From: Erysipelotrichaceae bacterium
Lineage (GTDB): Bacteria; Bacillota_I; Bacilli_A; Erysipelotrichales; Erysipelotrichaceae
Direction of reading: 5' to 3'
DNA length: 47,954 bases
Assembly (NCBI GenBank): GCA_016280635.1
Contig: JAEEHC010000010.1
Location: 1 to 47,954, forward strand
The first letter of the stretch is position 1; every line of letters starts with the position of its first letter. Positions 23,873 through 33,654 of the stretch are shown in pieces. The notes beneath the pieces were generated by a model. The model was given only the letters and a program-made list of their open reading frames with translations, was not told where the DNA came from and made no database searches. Both the position numbers and the translations under genes were made by a program.

Positions 23873-26446
23873 ATGGAAAAACTGCTGCTGATCGACGGAA
23901 ACTCGATGCTCTTCAGGGCCTATTTTGCCACGGCCTACGGCAATAACCGGATGACGACGTCTTCCGGCATTCCCACCAATGCCATTTTCGGCTTTGCGAC
24001 GATGCTGCAGAAGGCGCTTAAGACCATCGATCCCAAGTATGTTCTGGTGGCCTTTGACCATGGCCGCGATACCTACCGCCACAAGGAGTACCCGGAGTAC
24101 AAGGGTAAGCGCAGCGAGACTCCGGAAGATCTGATCACCCAGTTTCCCATCATCCGGGAATATCTGGATGCCCTGCACATCGTCCACTATGAGCAGGCCG
24201 GCCTGGAGGCCGATGACATCATCGGCTGTCTGGCGAGCCAGAACCGTAATTATGAGATAACCATCCTGACCTCGGACAAGGACATCCTGCAGCTGGTCGA
24301 CGACAACACCACCGTCTGGCTGATGCAGAAGGGCATTACCGAGATGGCCCGCATGGACCCCCAGGCGGTCTATGAGCGCTTTACTCTGACTCCCAGGCAG
24401 ATCATCGACCTCAAGGGTCTTTCCGGTGACCCCTCGGACAACATTCCGGGCGTCACCAAGGTCGGCGACAAGACCGCCATCAAGCTGCTCAAAGACTACC
24501 AGAGCGTTGAGGGCGTCTACGAGCACATTGACCAGATCAAGGGCAAGCTGCAGGAAAACCTGATCGCCGATAAGGACAAAGCCTTCATGAGCAAGCGTCT
24601 GGCCACCATCATTACCGACGCCCCGATCGATGTTGACATTGAAAACTGCCTGAGCGTTCCGGAAGGCCGGGATGCCTACGATTTCTACCGGCGCTATGAC
24701 ATGCGTTCGCTGGCCGATAAGGTCGACCTCAGCGCTGAGAAGGTAAGCGAAGCAAGAGCTGAGCGCAAGTATCAGGAAAAGAGCTTCATTACCGTAAAGT
24801 CGGTTACGGCGGAAAGCCTGATTGACAACACCGCCATCGCCGTTGACCCCCAGGGCGGCTTGGTCGCCCTGTGTAACCAGACCGGCGGCTTTGATCTGAA
24901 GCTGACGGACTTTCTGGCTGATCCCAACGTCCGGGAATTTCTGCAGGGCGATAAGGTCAAGATCGTCTATGACATCAAGAAGTGGCACCACCTGCTGGCC
25001 AGCCATGAGCTGGAAATGCAGGGGAAAAATCAGGATCTGATGATCATGGCCTTCCTGTGTGACAGCAAGATCAAGAATCTGTCCGACCTCTTTGACCGCT
25101 TCCATCTTTCCGGCGACCTGAAGGCCGCTTCCCAGCTGGACCTCTTTGATCAGGCTGATGACTATCAGCCCCTCAACCAGCAGGCTTCCCGGCTGCTGTT
25201 CATAGCGGAAGAAGTGAGCCGGATGCTGGCCGAGAAGGACATGGAAGATCTGTATTATCAGCTTGAACTGCCGATCGCCCGCATTCTGGCCGACATGGAG
25301 ATGACCGGCATCCGCTGCAACGAGGCGACGCTGGATGAGATTGCCGCCAAGACCAGTGAGAAGATCGACTACCACCAGTCCCGCATCTGGCAACTGGCCG
25401 GCCGGCAGTTCAACATAAACTCCACCAAGCAGCTGGCGGAGATCATCTACGATGAGCTCAAGTTGGCCCGCAGCACCAAGCGCTCCACCGATGTCAAGGT
25501 GCTGGGCAAGCTGGTGGACCGCCATCCGATCATCGAGGAGATCCTGCAGTACCGCAAGTACTCCAAGCTTTACTCAACCTATGCCTTCGGGCTGAAGAAA
25601 TACATCCAGAAGGACGGCAAGATCCATACTGTCTTCAATCAGTGCATCACCGAGACCGGCCGGCTGTCTTCCTCCGATCCCAATCTGCAGAACATTTCCG
25701 TGCGCAACGAGGAATCCCAGCTGATCCGCTCCGCCTTCGTGCCCGAACAGGGCTGCGTGCTGGTTGGGGCTGACTATTCACAGGTGGAATTAAGAATGCT
25801 GGCGCACATGGCGGATGAGAAGAACCTGATCGAGGCCTTCTGTCAGGGCATGGACATTCACACCAAGACAGCGATGGACGTCTTCGGGGTCAGGGAAGAA
25901 GAGGTTACCCCGGCAATGCGCCGGCAGGCCAAGGCCATCAATTTCGGCATTGACTACGGCATGAGCGCCTTCGGCCTTTCCGAGCAGCTGCAGATCCCGG
26001 TCTCAATGGCCCGGGACTTCATCGATGCCTACTACCGCCAATATCCCAAGGTCCGCCAGTTCATGGAAAACACCATTCAGGGCTGTCAGGAAAAGGGCTA
26101 TGTGACCACGATATTAAAACGCCGGAGAGAGATCCCCGAGATCAATTCCACCGACCGCAATGTCCGGGAATTCGGCAAGCGGGCGGCCATGAATGCCCCG
26201 GTACAGGGCAGCGCCGCCGATCTGATCAAGCTGGCCATGATCCGGGTCTACGATGAACTTAAGCGCCGCAATCTCAGAAGCAAGCTGGTCCTGCAGATCC
26301 ACGACGAACTGATCCTCAATGTTCCCATCGAGGAAAAGGACATCATCATGGAGATGGTGGAAAGGGAAATGGAGCAGGCCATGCAGCTCAAGGTCCCCTT
26401 ACTGGCCCAGTCTACCTGGGGAGTCAACTGGATGGAGGTCAAGTAA
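23873..26446 (+). CDS. polA: DNA polymerase I
   Basis: 857 residues. Residues 1-~290 are the 5'-3' flap exonuclease (DGNSMLFRAYFA, EADDIIG, SGDPSDNIPG). The middle ~290-470 is a proofreading-exonuclease fold whose acidic motifs are eroded (AVDPQGG instead of a DxE motif), so proofreading is probably lost, as in other Bacillota. The polymerase part has motif A VGADYSQVELR, motif B with NFGIDYGMSAFGLS and motif C QIHDEL. It fills gaps in replication and repair. GGAGG precedes the ATG. mutM-coaE begins directly at the base after its stop. Confidence 0.96.
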   Translation: MEKLLLIDGNSMLFRAYFATAYGNNRMTTSSGIPTNAIFGFATMLQKALKTIDPKYVLVAFDHGRDTYRHKEYPEYKGKRSETPEDLITQFPIIREYLDALHIVHYEQAGLEADDIIGCLASQNRNYEITILTSDKDILQLVDDNTTVWLMQKGITEMARMDPQAVYERFTLTPRQIIDLKGLSGDPSDNIPGVTKVGDKTAIKLLKDYQSVEGVYEHIDQIKGKLQENLIADKDKAFMSKRLATIITDAPIDVDIENCLSVPEGRDAYDFYRRYDMRSLADKVDLSAEKVSEARAERKYQEKSFITVKSVTAESLIDNTAIAVDPQGGLVALCNQTGGFDLKLTDFLADPNVREFLQGDKVKIVYDIKKWHHLLASHELEMQGKNQDLMIMAFLCDSKIKNLSDLFDRFHLSGDLKAASQLDLFDQADDYQPLNQQASRLLFIAEEVSRMLAEKDMEDLYYQLELPIARILADMEMTGIRCNEATLDEIAAKTSEKIDYHQSRIWQLAGRQFNINSTKQLAEIIYDELKLARSTKRSTDVKVLGKLVDRHPIIEEILQYRKYSKLYSTYAFGLKKYIQKDGKIHTVFNQCITETGRLSSSDPNLQNISVRNEESQLIRSAFVPEQGCVLVGADYSQVELRMLAHMADEKNLIEAFCQGMDIHTKTAMDVFGVREEEVTPAMRRQAKAINFGIDYGMSAFGLSEQLQIPVSMARDFIDAYYRQYPKVRQFMENTIQGCQEKGYVTTILKRRREIPEINSTDRNVREFGKRAAMNAPVQGSAADLIKLAMIRVYDELKRRNLRSKLVLQIHDELILNVPIEEKDIIMEMVEREMEQAMQLKVPLLAQSTWGVNWMEVK

Positions 26447-27847
26447 ATGCCCGAATTACCGGAAGTACAGACTGTCATCGCTACCCTGGAAAAACAGATG
26501 GGTCATCCCGTCATCACCGGAATCAGGGTCATCTATCCCCGCATCCTGGCCAATAGGAGCCCGGAAGACTTTTCCGCAATCCTCAAAGGCCAGAAGATCG
26601 AGTCCTATGGGCGCAGGGGAAAGTTTCTGCTGTTCACCCTGACGGATTACCTGCTGATCGCCCATCTGCGTATGGAAGGAAAGTTCTACTACTTTCATGA
26701 ACCCGCAGAACCCTATAAGCATACCCATCTGGTCATTGAACTGGATAATGGCCAGCTGCATTATAATGACGTCCGCAAGTTCGGCCGCTTCTATCTCTAC
26801 CAAAAGGGCGAAGAGCCTGCCTGTCTGAGGGAACTGGGACCGGAACCCTTCAGTGAGCAGCTGACGGCTGACTATCTTAAGAAGTACTGCCGCAACAGCC
26901 ATACGGCCATCAAGTCGCAGCTTCTCGACCAGAACATGATCGCCGGCATCGGCAACATCTATGCCAATGAGATCTGCTTCGCCTGTCATCTCGATCCCTG
27001 CCATCAGGCCGGCTTCATCAGCCCAGACAAGTGGGAAGAGATCATCCAGCAGACCCGAAGGATCCTGGGTGAGGCCATTGAGGCGGGCGGTACCACCATC
27101 CGCTCCTACACCTCTTCCTTAGGGGTTACCGGGCTTTTCCAGCAGAATCTCTATGTTCAGTCCCGCCAGGGCGAGCCCTGCCGGGTGTGCAAAACCCCGA
27201 TCGAAAAGACGCGGGTCAACGGCCGGGGAACCTACTACTGCCCCAGTTGCCAGAAGCGTCAGCCCATCGTCATCGCCCTTACCGGATCGATCGGCTCCGG
27301 CAAGTCAGAGGCCAGCCATTATCTGGCCGAGCAGGGCTATGAGGTGATCAGCTGCGACGCCATTAATTCGCAGTTATTGCAGGAAAGGGAAACGCTGGCC
27401 AGACTGGCCGGGATCCTGAACTGCCCGGTGGAAAAACTGGACAGACAGTACATTGCCAGCCGGATCTTCGCTGATGCCCAGCTGCGCCATCAGGTGGAAG
27501 CCTATCTGCATGGCCGCATACTTCAGCGCATCAGGCAGTGGATCAGGGATAATGAAAATGAAGATTATCTCTTTGTTGAAGTGCCGCTGCTGTTTGAAGC
27601 GGGCTGGGACCGCTACTTTGACTGCAGCCTGCTGATTTATGCCGATCTGCCGCAGCTTTATAAAAGGTTAAGAGGCATCCGCGGGATGAACGATAAGCAG
27701 ATTGAAGAGCGCTTGGCCAGTCAATTGAGCGTTGAAGAAAAGATGGCCAGAAGCGACCAGGCGATCGCCAATAACGGCACCCTGGCCCAGCTGCATAAGA
27801 GCCTGGAGAACTTCGTAAAGAAGCTTCCGGTCAGAGAAAAGGAATAG
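26447..27847 (+). CDS. mutM-coaE: Fused formamidopyrimidine-DNA glycosylase (MutM) and dephospho-CoA kinase (CoaE)
   Basis: 466 residues in one frame without a stop. Residues 1-~272 are full MutM: PELPEVQT with the catalytic Pro2, the helix-two-turn-helix region, and a C-terminal CRVC...CPSC zinc finger. It removes oxidised purines from DNA. Residues 274-466 are full CoaE: P-loop GSIGSGKS at 280-287, then RIFADAQLR and PLLFEAGWD. It phosphorylates dephospho-CoA in the last step of CoA synthesis. There is no linker. In Bacillus the same two genes lie near polA as separate genes, so this is a fusion of neighbours. Confidence 0.93.
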   Translation: MPELPEVQTVIATLEKQMGHPVITGIRVIYPRILANRSPEDFSAILKGQKIESYGRRGKFLLFTLTDYLLIAHLRMEGKFYYFHEPAEPYKHTHLVIELDNGQLHYNDVRKFGRFYLYQKGEEPACLRELGPEPFSEQLTADYLKKYCRNSHTAIKSQLLDQNMIAGIGNIYANEICFACHLDPCHQAGFISPDKWEEIIQQTRRILGEAIEAGGTTIRSYTSSLGVTGLFQQNLYVQSRQGEPCRVCKTPIEKTRVNGRGTYYCPSCQKRQPIVIALTGSIGSGKSEASHYLAEQGYEVISCDAINSQLLQERETLARLAGILNCPVEKLDRQYIASRIFADAQLRHQVEAYLHGRILQRIRQWIRDNENEDYLFVEVPLLFEAGWDRYFDCSLLIYADLPQLYKRLRGIRGMNDKQIEERLASQLSVEEKMARSDQAIANNGTLAQLHKSLENFVKKLPVREKE

Positions 27848-27851
27848 AGAC

Positions 27852-27892
27852 AACAGCGAAGAGCGGCTGCCGGCTGATTCTTCGCTGTTTTT
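27852..27892 (+). terminator. Terminator after mutM-coaE
   Basis: AACAGCGAAGA (27852-27862) pairs with TCTTCGCTGTT (27879-27889), followed by T residues. The long loop contains a second small stem. Confidence 0.8.
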
Positions 27893-27912
27893 CTTCAGCG
27901 TTGATTAAAATG

Positions 27913-27921
27913 TGCTAGAAT
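27913..27921 (+). promoter_or_regulatory. Extended -10 promoter of the dnaB-dnaI operon
   Basis: TGCTAGAAT carries the TGn extension and a five-of-six -10 box. The -35 region is poor. It starts the block that runs through dnaB, dnaI and probably pfkA and pyk. Confidence 0.45.
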
Positions 27922-27960
27922 TAAATTGCCTGAATAGGCACTTTCAGGAGTGGTTTTTAT

Positions 27961-29103
27961 ATGGAAGGTCGCAACCGTTATACCGTTGACAGTTATGAAG
28001 ACATCATCGCGGACTACGTCAGAAGCGTCAGTGTCTTTTATCTGCCTCTGATCGGCAAGCGGGCGGTCTGCCTGTATCTGCAGCTGGTCTGCGAACGGGA
28101 GAACCGGATGGAATGCACGCTGGAGAGGCTGTGCACGCTGTCCCATCTCAACATCGACGAGCTGGAGGAGACCCTGAAGATCCTGGAAGAATACGAACTG
28201 ATTAAGACGCTGAAAAAGGATGATGAATACCTGTTTCTGGTCCGCTCACCGCTTTCCGTCCGCCGCTTTCTGGAACACGAAGTCTACAGCCGGATGTATC
28301 TGAACAATGTCGGCCGTAAGGAATATGAGATCAGCGTCAGCGCCTACCTGCCCAAGCCGGCTATCCGGCGGGGCTATAAGGATGTCAGCCACAGCTTTGA
28401 CCCCAAGGTCATGAAAGGCTGGAATCAGGATGATGAGGACCGCTATCAGAAGACCCAGAACATCAATCCTGCCAGCCATGTTGAGATCACCTTTGACTAC
28501 GCCCGCTTTACCCGGGAACTGACGAATCTGCAGTTTCCCGTTTCCCTCAGAACCAGGGAAAACATGGAGATCATCGGTCAGCTGGGTACCGTCTATGCCG
28601 TTCCGGCCGATAAGATGCGGGAACTGGTAGCCCGCAGCTATGACCCCAGAACCGGAGTCTTCGACCAGGACGCACTCAGAAAGAGATGCCTGGCCTGCAA
28701 GGAAGTGGATTACCAGCCCGGGGAAAACGAATTTGACATCGCCCCGGTAGCCTATCTGCAGCACCGCCAGGGTGCCGCGGTAAGTCAGGCCGACAAGAAG
28801 ATGCTGGTAAACCTGATGGAGGAATACCGCCTCAGTAATCAGGTCATCAATGTGCTGATCGATTATGTACTTACGACTACCGACAACCGTCTTGACCGTC
28901 TTTACATTGACAAGATCGGTGCTACCTTCATGCGTCAGGGTATCGATACGGTTGAAAAGGCCCAGCAGGCCCTGAGCCACAGCGGCTATGAGCCCCGTAA
29001 AGGCCGTAAGGACAAGCCGGTCTTCAGTGCTCAGGAAATGGAGCCTGAGGAGCAGGACATTCAGGAATTAAGAAGAAGGCTGTTTGGAGAGGAGAATCAG
29101 TAA
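27961..29103 (+). CDS. dnaB: Replication initiation/helicase-loading protein, Gram-positive DnaB (DnaB/DnaD family)
   Basis: 380 residues. The N-terminal part (LPLIGKRAVCLYLQL ... LSHLNIDELEETL) is a winged helix of the DnaB/DnaD type, and the C-terminal half carries the helical DDBH2-like region (YRLSNQVINVLIDYVL). In Bacillus this protein brings the helicase loader to the origin and membrane. The immediate partner is dnaI, in the same order as in Bacillus. GGAG lies about 8 bases ahead of the ATG. It is not the replicative helicase, which has the same gene name in Gram-negative bacteria. Confidence 0.88.
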   Translation: MEGRNRYTVDSYEDIIADYVRSVSVFYLPLIGKRAVCLYLQLVCERENRMECTLERLCTLSHLNIDELEETLKILEEYELIKTLKKDDEYLFLVRSPLSVRRFLEHEVYSRMYLNNVGRKEYEISVSAYLPKPAIRRGYKDVSHSFDPKVMKGWNQDDEDRYQKTQNINPASHVEITFDYARFTRELTNLQFPVSLRTRENMEIIGQLGTVYAVPADKMRELVARSYDPRTGVFDQDALRKRCLACKEVDYQPGENEFDIAPVAYLQHRQGAAVSQADKKMLVNLMEEYRLSNQVINVLIDYVLTTTDNRLDRLYIDKIGATFMRQGIDTVEKAQQALSHSGYEPRKGRKDKPVFSAQEMEPEEQDIQELRRRLFGEENQ

Positions 29104-29990
29104 TGGAAAAGATGAATTATGACCGCTCTGCTTCACCTCTTAAGCTGGCTGAGCAGCTGGCCCGCAACCCCGAGGTGATCAGAATGCTACAGGAAAAGGG
29201 CCTGAAAACGGAAGACCTGCAGTTTCGGGGCATTGAAGTCAGCAACTGGCTCAGCCAGAAGCAGATCTGCCAGGGCTGTCAGGGACTGCAGCAGTGCAAC
29301 CGGCCGATGAAGGGCTATGGCATTGAACTGTCCCGGGATCTCAGCACGGTAATGAAGCCCTGCCGCTATCTGGCCGCCAGGCAGCAGAAGACGGAACACC
29401 GAAAGAATTACCTGTTATGCGACCTTAACGAAAAGGCGCTGGAACATGACATTGATAAGATCGACCTGTCCCGGGAAAGCGAGGATTACCGCCAGAAGGT
29501 GGAGATCGTCCGCCACTGGCTCTCTCAGCCCCGTAAGCGGGGCATCTACTTCCACGGGCCGCTGGGGGTAGGCAAGAGCTATCTGGCCGCCTGCATGACT
29601 AATAAGTATGCCCGACAAGGCAGGAAGGTCGCCTTTGTCAATATGCCCAGACTGGCCAGTGATCTGCGCAATAACCTGCGGGAATACGACTACGTCAATT
29701 CACGGGTGAGCCGGATGCGCCGGGCTGACCTGCTGGTACTGGATGACATCGGGGCGGAAAACATCACTGACTGGATCCGCGACGACATTCTCTTTACGGT
29801 ACTGGATTACCGCATGGAGCATGAGAAACCGACCGTCTTCACCAGCAATTCCAGCTTTGAAGACCTGAAGAGGAGAATGATGTCTTCCTCTTCATCGGAA
29901 GATGAAACCAAGGCTCTGAGGATCATTGAAAGGATCAGAGCGTTAAGCGAGTTAGTTACCATCAAGGGAACTTCCCGCCGGATATTATAG
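29103..29990 (+). CDS. dnaI: Primosomal helicase loader DnaI
   Basis: 295 residues. The N-terminal ~110 residues hold a cysteine cluster (CQGCQGLQQC and a later C), as in the zinc-binding helicase-contact domain of DnaI. The C-terminal AAA+ domain has Walker A GPLGVGKS at 152-159, Walker B LLVLDDIG, and an arginine-rich sensor region near the end. It loads the replicative helicase onto DNA. Its start overlaps the dnaB stop by one base (TAATG). Confidence 0.94.
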   Translation: MEKMNYDRSASPLKLAEQLARNPEVIRMLQEKGLKTEDLQFRGIEVSNWLSQKQICQGCQGLQQCNRPMKGYGIELSRDLSTVMKPCRYLAARQQKTEHRKNYLLCDLNEKALEHDIDKIDLSRESEDYRQKVEIVRHWLSQPRKRGIYFHGPLGVGKSYLAACMTNKYARQGRKVAFVNMPRLASDLRNNLREYDYVNSRVSRMRRADLLVLDDIGAENITDWIRDDILFTVLDYRMEHEKPTVFTSNSSFEDLKRRMMSSSSSEDETKALRIIERIRALSELVTIKGTSRRIL

Positions 29991-30006
29991 GAAGAAGGCA
30001 ATTACT

Positions 30007-30969
30007 ATGACGAGATGCATTGGAGTACTGACCAGCGGCGGCGACGCCCCCGGCATGAATGCCGCCATCAGAGCGGTTACCAGAAGCGCGCTGGCAAGGG
30101 GATTTGAAGTTTACGGCATTTACGACGGCTACAAGGGACTGGTCGGCGGCGACTTTGTCAAGCTGGACAGAAGCAGCGTTTCCGACATCATGTTCCGCGG
30201 CGGCACCTTCCTGGGCACCGCCAGAATGCCGGGCTTCCGGGAGGAAGCGGTCCAGGACATCGCCATCAAGCAGATGAGCCGGGTCGGCATGGATTCCCTG
30301 GTGGTCATCGGCGGCGACGGTACCTACCGCGGCGCCTATGATCTCTGCAAGAAGGGCATCAACTGCATCGGCCTGCCCGGAACCATCGACAACGACTGTC
30401 CGGGTACCGAATACACCATCGGTTTCCACACCGCCCTCAATACCATCGTTGAGTGCGTGGACAAGCTGAGAGATACCTCAGCCTCCCATCACCGCTGCTC
30501 CGTCGTTGAGGTCATGGGCAACCATTGCGGTGATCTGGCCCTATACAGCGGCTTATGTACCGGTGCTGAGATCGTCATCACCCCGGAAAAGGGCTATGAC
30601 GAAGCCTGGGTCATGAGCGAACTGGTCCACCTCGACCAGGTCAAGAAGGGCCGTCATGCCCTGGTCATCGTCAGCGAGAAACTGGTTGATGTCCACGCCC
30701 TGGCTGATAAGATCTCCAACCTGACTTCCTTCGCCGGCCGGGCTACCATTCTCGGCCACATCCAGCGCGGCGGTTCCCCGGTTCCCGAAGACCGTCTGCT
30801 GGCTACCCGCATCGGCGACAAGGCCGTGGAACTGCTGGCCGAAGGCAAGAGCGGGATGTGCGTCGGTCTGGTCAAGGATGAGATCATCGCCACCGACATC
30901 TTTGAAGCGTTAGAAAACCCCATTCAGGTCAAACCCGACCTGTACGGTGTACTGGAAAGAATAGCCTAA
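30007..30969 (+). CDS. pfkA: ATP-dependent 6-phosphofructokinase
   Basis: 320 residues, the standard bacterial length. TSGGDAPGMNAA binds ATP, GGDGTYRGA and PGTIDNDCPGT are the active-site motifs. It commits fructose 6-phosphate to glycolysis. The regulatory nucleotide and phosphoenolpyruvate site is expected at the subunit interface. GGAAGAAGG precedes the ATG. pyk follows 15 bases after the stop, the usual Firmicutes order. Confidence 0.96.
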   Translation: MTRCIGVLTSGGDAPGMNAAIRAVTRSALARGFEVYGIYDGYKGLVGGDFVKLDRSSVSDIMFRGGTFLGTARMPGFREEAVQDIAIKQMSRVGMDSLVVIGGDGTYRGAYDLCKKGINCIGLPGTIDNDCPGTEYTIGFHTALNTIVECVDKLRDTSASHHRCSVVEVMGNHCGDLALYSGLCTGAEIVITPEKGYDEAWVMSELVHLDQVKKGRHALVIVSEKLVDVHALADKISNLTSFAGRATILGHIQRGGSPVPEDRLLATRIGDKAVELLAEGKSGMCVGLVKDEIIATDIFEALENPIQVKPDLYGVLERIA

Positions 30970-30983
30970 AGAGGAATTAGTAT

Positions 30984-32405
30984 ATGAGAAGAACAAAGAT
31001 CATCTGCACGATCGGACCGGCGTCCGATAATGAGGAAATGCTGACGAAGCTGGCTCAGGCCGGCATGAACATGGCCCGTCTGAACTTCTCCCATGGTACC
31101 CAGGAGGACCATCTGAAGAAGATCAAGCTGGTCAAGCAGCTTAATGCCAAGTACGGCTGGCACATCGGTGTCATGCTGGATACCAAGGGTCCGGAAATCC
31201 GTACCGGCAAGATGGAAAACGACCGGGTGGAATTCACCAAGGGCGATAAGGTCAGAGTGGTAAGGGAAGATGTCGTGGGCAACCATGAACGCTTCCACAT
31301 CAACTGCCCGGAGCTCTACGATGACATCTCCGCCGGCAACAAGATATTGATCAACGACGGCAAGCTGACCCTGACCGTGCTGGATGTCGATGCTGAAGGC
31401 TTTACCGCTGAAGTCTACAACTCCGGACCGATCATGACCAGAAAGGGCGTCAACGTTCCCAACGTCAAGCTGTCCATGCCCTTTGTCTCGGAAAAGGACG
31501 ACGCCGACATCCGCTTCGGCGCTCAGAACAACGTCGACTTCATCGCCGCCTCCTTCGTCAGAAGAGCGGAAGACGTCAAGGCCATCCGCCAGATCCTGCA
31601 TGAGGAAGGCCATGATGAGATCGAGATCATCGCCAAGATCGAAAACCAGGAAGGCTATGACAACCTGGTCTCCATTCTGGAGGAAGCCGACGGTGTCATG
31701 GTCGCCAGAGGCGATCTGGGCGTGGAAGTATCCCTGCAGCTGGTACCGCTGTACCAGAAGAAGATCATCGCCACGGCCAACAAGATGGGCCGTCCGGTCA
31801 TCACCGCCACCCACATGCTGGAAAGTATGGTCTCCAACCCCCGTCCGACCAGAGCGGAAGCATCCGATGTCGCCAATGCCATCTTCGACGGCACCGACTG
31901 CATCATGCTGTCAGCCGAGAGCGCCTCGGGTGAATACCCGGTGGAAGCCGTCCAGACCATGGACATGATCGCCCGGGAATGCGAAAAGCAGTTCAACTAC
32001 CGCCGCTATCTGGACCAGGCCATTGACGATTCCGCCCGCAGCATGTCCGATGCCATCGGCATCTCCGTGGCTGAGAGCTGTCTGACCATGGAAAGCATCT
32101 CCGCCATCATGGCCTTTACCGAGACCGGCGGCACGCCCAAGCGTCTGATGAAGTACAAGCCGGTAGCTCCGATCATCGCGGCGACCAACTCACTGTCGAC
32201 CTGCCGCAAGATGAGCCTGTACTCCAACGTCTATCCGGCTTACGCTCCCAACATCATTGACTCCGACCTCTATGACATCACCGCTCAGCAGGTTGCCAAG
32301 CAGATGCACTTGCCGGTCGGCTCGACCTACATCATTACCGCCGGCTGGCATGCCGGCCACGGCAACACCAATACGATGAGATTTGCGGAGGTTACCGAAG
32401 AATGA
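30984..32405 (+). CDS. pyk: Pyruvate kinase
   Basis: 473 residues. Signatures: TKIICTIGPAS, MARLNFSHG, DTKGPEIRTG, IIAKIENQEG, MVARGDLGVE and TATHMLESM. It makes ATP and pyruvate from phosphoenolpyruvate and ADP. The extra C-terminal phosphotransferase-like domain of Bacillus Pyk is absent, so this is the short form. It overlaps the next gene by 4 bases. Confidence 0.96.
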   Translation: MRRTKIICTIGPASDNEEMLTKLAQAGMNMARLNFSHGTQEDHLKKIKLVKQLNAKYGWHIGVMLDTKGPEIRTGKMENDRVEFTKGDKVRVVREDVVGNHERFHINCPELYDDISAGNKILINDGKLTLTVLDVDAEGFTAEVYNSGPIMTRKGVNVPNVKLSMPFVSEKDDADIRFGAQNNVDFIAASFVRRAEDVKAIRQILHEEGHDEIEIIAKIENQEGYDNLVSILEEADGVMVARGDLGVEVSLQLVPLYQKKIIATANKMGRPVITATHMLESMVSNPRPTRAEASDVANAIFDGTDCIMLSAESASGEYPVEAVQTMDMIARECEKQFNYRRYLDQAIDDSARSMSDAIGISVAESCLTMESISAIMAFTETGGTPKRLMKYKPVAPIIAATNSLSTCRKMSLYSNVYPAYAPNIIDSDLYDITAQQVAKQMHLPVGSTYIITAGWHAGHGNTNTMRFAEVTEE

Positions 32406-33637
32406 TCAGTGAAGAATTATTGAGAAAATACGCCCGTCTGGCCGTCCGCAAGGGCGCCAACGTCCAGCCCGGGCAGCTGATGGTCATCACCTGTGATGTC
32501 CGCGACCATCACTTTGCCGAGTTATGCACCGAAGAAGCCTACCAGGCCGGGGCCGAAGAGGTCATCGTCAACTGGTCTGATGAGAACATCGAAAAGATGG
32601 GATATCAATACGTTGCCACCGAAGTGCTGGCCGAAGTCCCTCAGTGGGCTTATGACAAAAGGGAATATCTCCAGAACAGGGGTTGCTGCTACCTGCACAT
32701 TCATTCCGGCACGCCGGGCTTACTGAAGGATGCCGATCCGCAAAAGATCAAGACCGTCTCAATAGCGGCCCGCACCAAGATGAAGCCGTTAATGGAATAC
32801 ACCATGGCCAACCGTGGCCAGTGGTCCATTGTCGCCCTGCCCTCGGTGGGCTGGGCCAGGATGATCTTCCCGGGTCTTCCGGATGATGAAGCCGTCGATA
32901 AGCTGACGGAAGCCATCCTGAAATCGGTGCGCATCAGTGAAGACAATGATCCGGTCCAGGAGTGGGTCGATCATGATGAGGAACTGGACAGACACGCCCG
33001 CATCCTCAACGACTACAACTTCCATACCCTGCACTTTGAAAACAGCATCGGCACCGACCTGTATGTCGGTCTGGTAAAGGACCACAACTGGGCCGGCGGC
33101 AGCTGCTTCACCACCAATGGTGTGGAGTTCAATCCCAACATGCCGACTGAGGAAGTCTTCTGCATGCCTGAGCGCACCCGCGTTGACGGCAAGGTCGTCG
33201 CCAGCAAGCCCTTAAGCTACGGCGGCAAGGTCATTGAGGATTTCTGGTTTGAGTTCAGGGATGGCCGGGTGGAAAACCACGGCGCCGGCAAGGAAGAAGA
33301 TACCCTTACCGATCTGCTTAACAGCGATGAAGGCAGCCGCCATCTCGGCGAGGTAGCTTTGATTTCCTACCATTCACCGATCTCTCTTATGAACATCCTG
33401 TTCTTCAACACTCTGTTTGATGAGAACGCCTCCTGCCATCTGGCCTTGGGGCGCTGCTATCCGGAAAATATCAAAAACGGTGAGGAAATGAGTCAGGAAG
33501 AGATCTATGAAAAGGGCGGCAATGATTCGATGAACCATGTCGACTTCATGTTCGGCACCGCCGACATGAGCGTTACCGGCATTAAGGAAGACGGCAGTGA
33601 AGTGCCGATCTTCCGCAACGGTGACTTCGTCTTCTAG
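32402..33637 (+). CDS. Aminopeptidase, family M29 (PepS/AmpS type)
   Basis: 411 residues. Typical blocks are LRKYARLAVRKGANVQPGQ, then NFHTLHFENSIGTDLYVGL, EEVFCMPERTRVDG and LGRCYPENIKNG, with the family's metal-binding Glu/His residues in the second half. It releases N-terminal amino acids from peptides in the cytosol. It is coupled to pyk through an ATGA overlap, an unusual link of glycolysis and peptide use that may be only transcriptional economy. Confidence 0.92.
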   Translation: MISEELLRKYARLAVRKGANVQPGQLMVITCDVRDHHFAELCTEEAYQAGAEEVIVNWSDENIEKMGYQYVATEVLAEVPQWAYDKREYLQNRGCCYLHIHSGTPGLLKDADPQKIKTVSIAARTKMKPLMEYTMANRGQWSIVALPSVGWARMIFPGLPDDEAVDKLTEAILKSVRISEDNDPVQEWVDHDEELDRHARILNDYNFHTLHFENSIGTDLYVGLVKDHNWAGGSCFTTNGVEFNPNMPTEEVFCMPERTRVDGKVVASKPLSYGGKVIEDFWFEFRDGRVENHGAGKEEDTLTDLLNSDEGSRHLGEVALISYHSPISLMNILFFNTLFDENASCHLALGRCYPENIKNGEEMSQEEIYEKGGNDSMNHVDFMFGTADMSVTGIKEDGSEVPIFRNGDFVF

Positions 33638-33654
33638 AGAAAGGAGGCCAGCTG

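Noticed and set aside
23846-25525. Leftward 559-residue frame opposite polA
   Set aside because: PolA on the other strand has all its motifs; the antisense frame has none.
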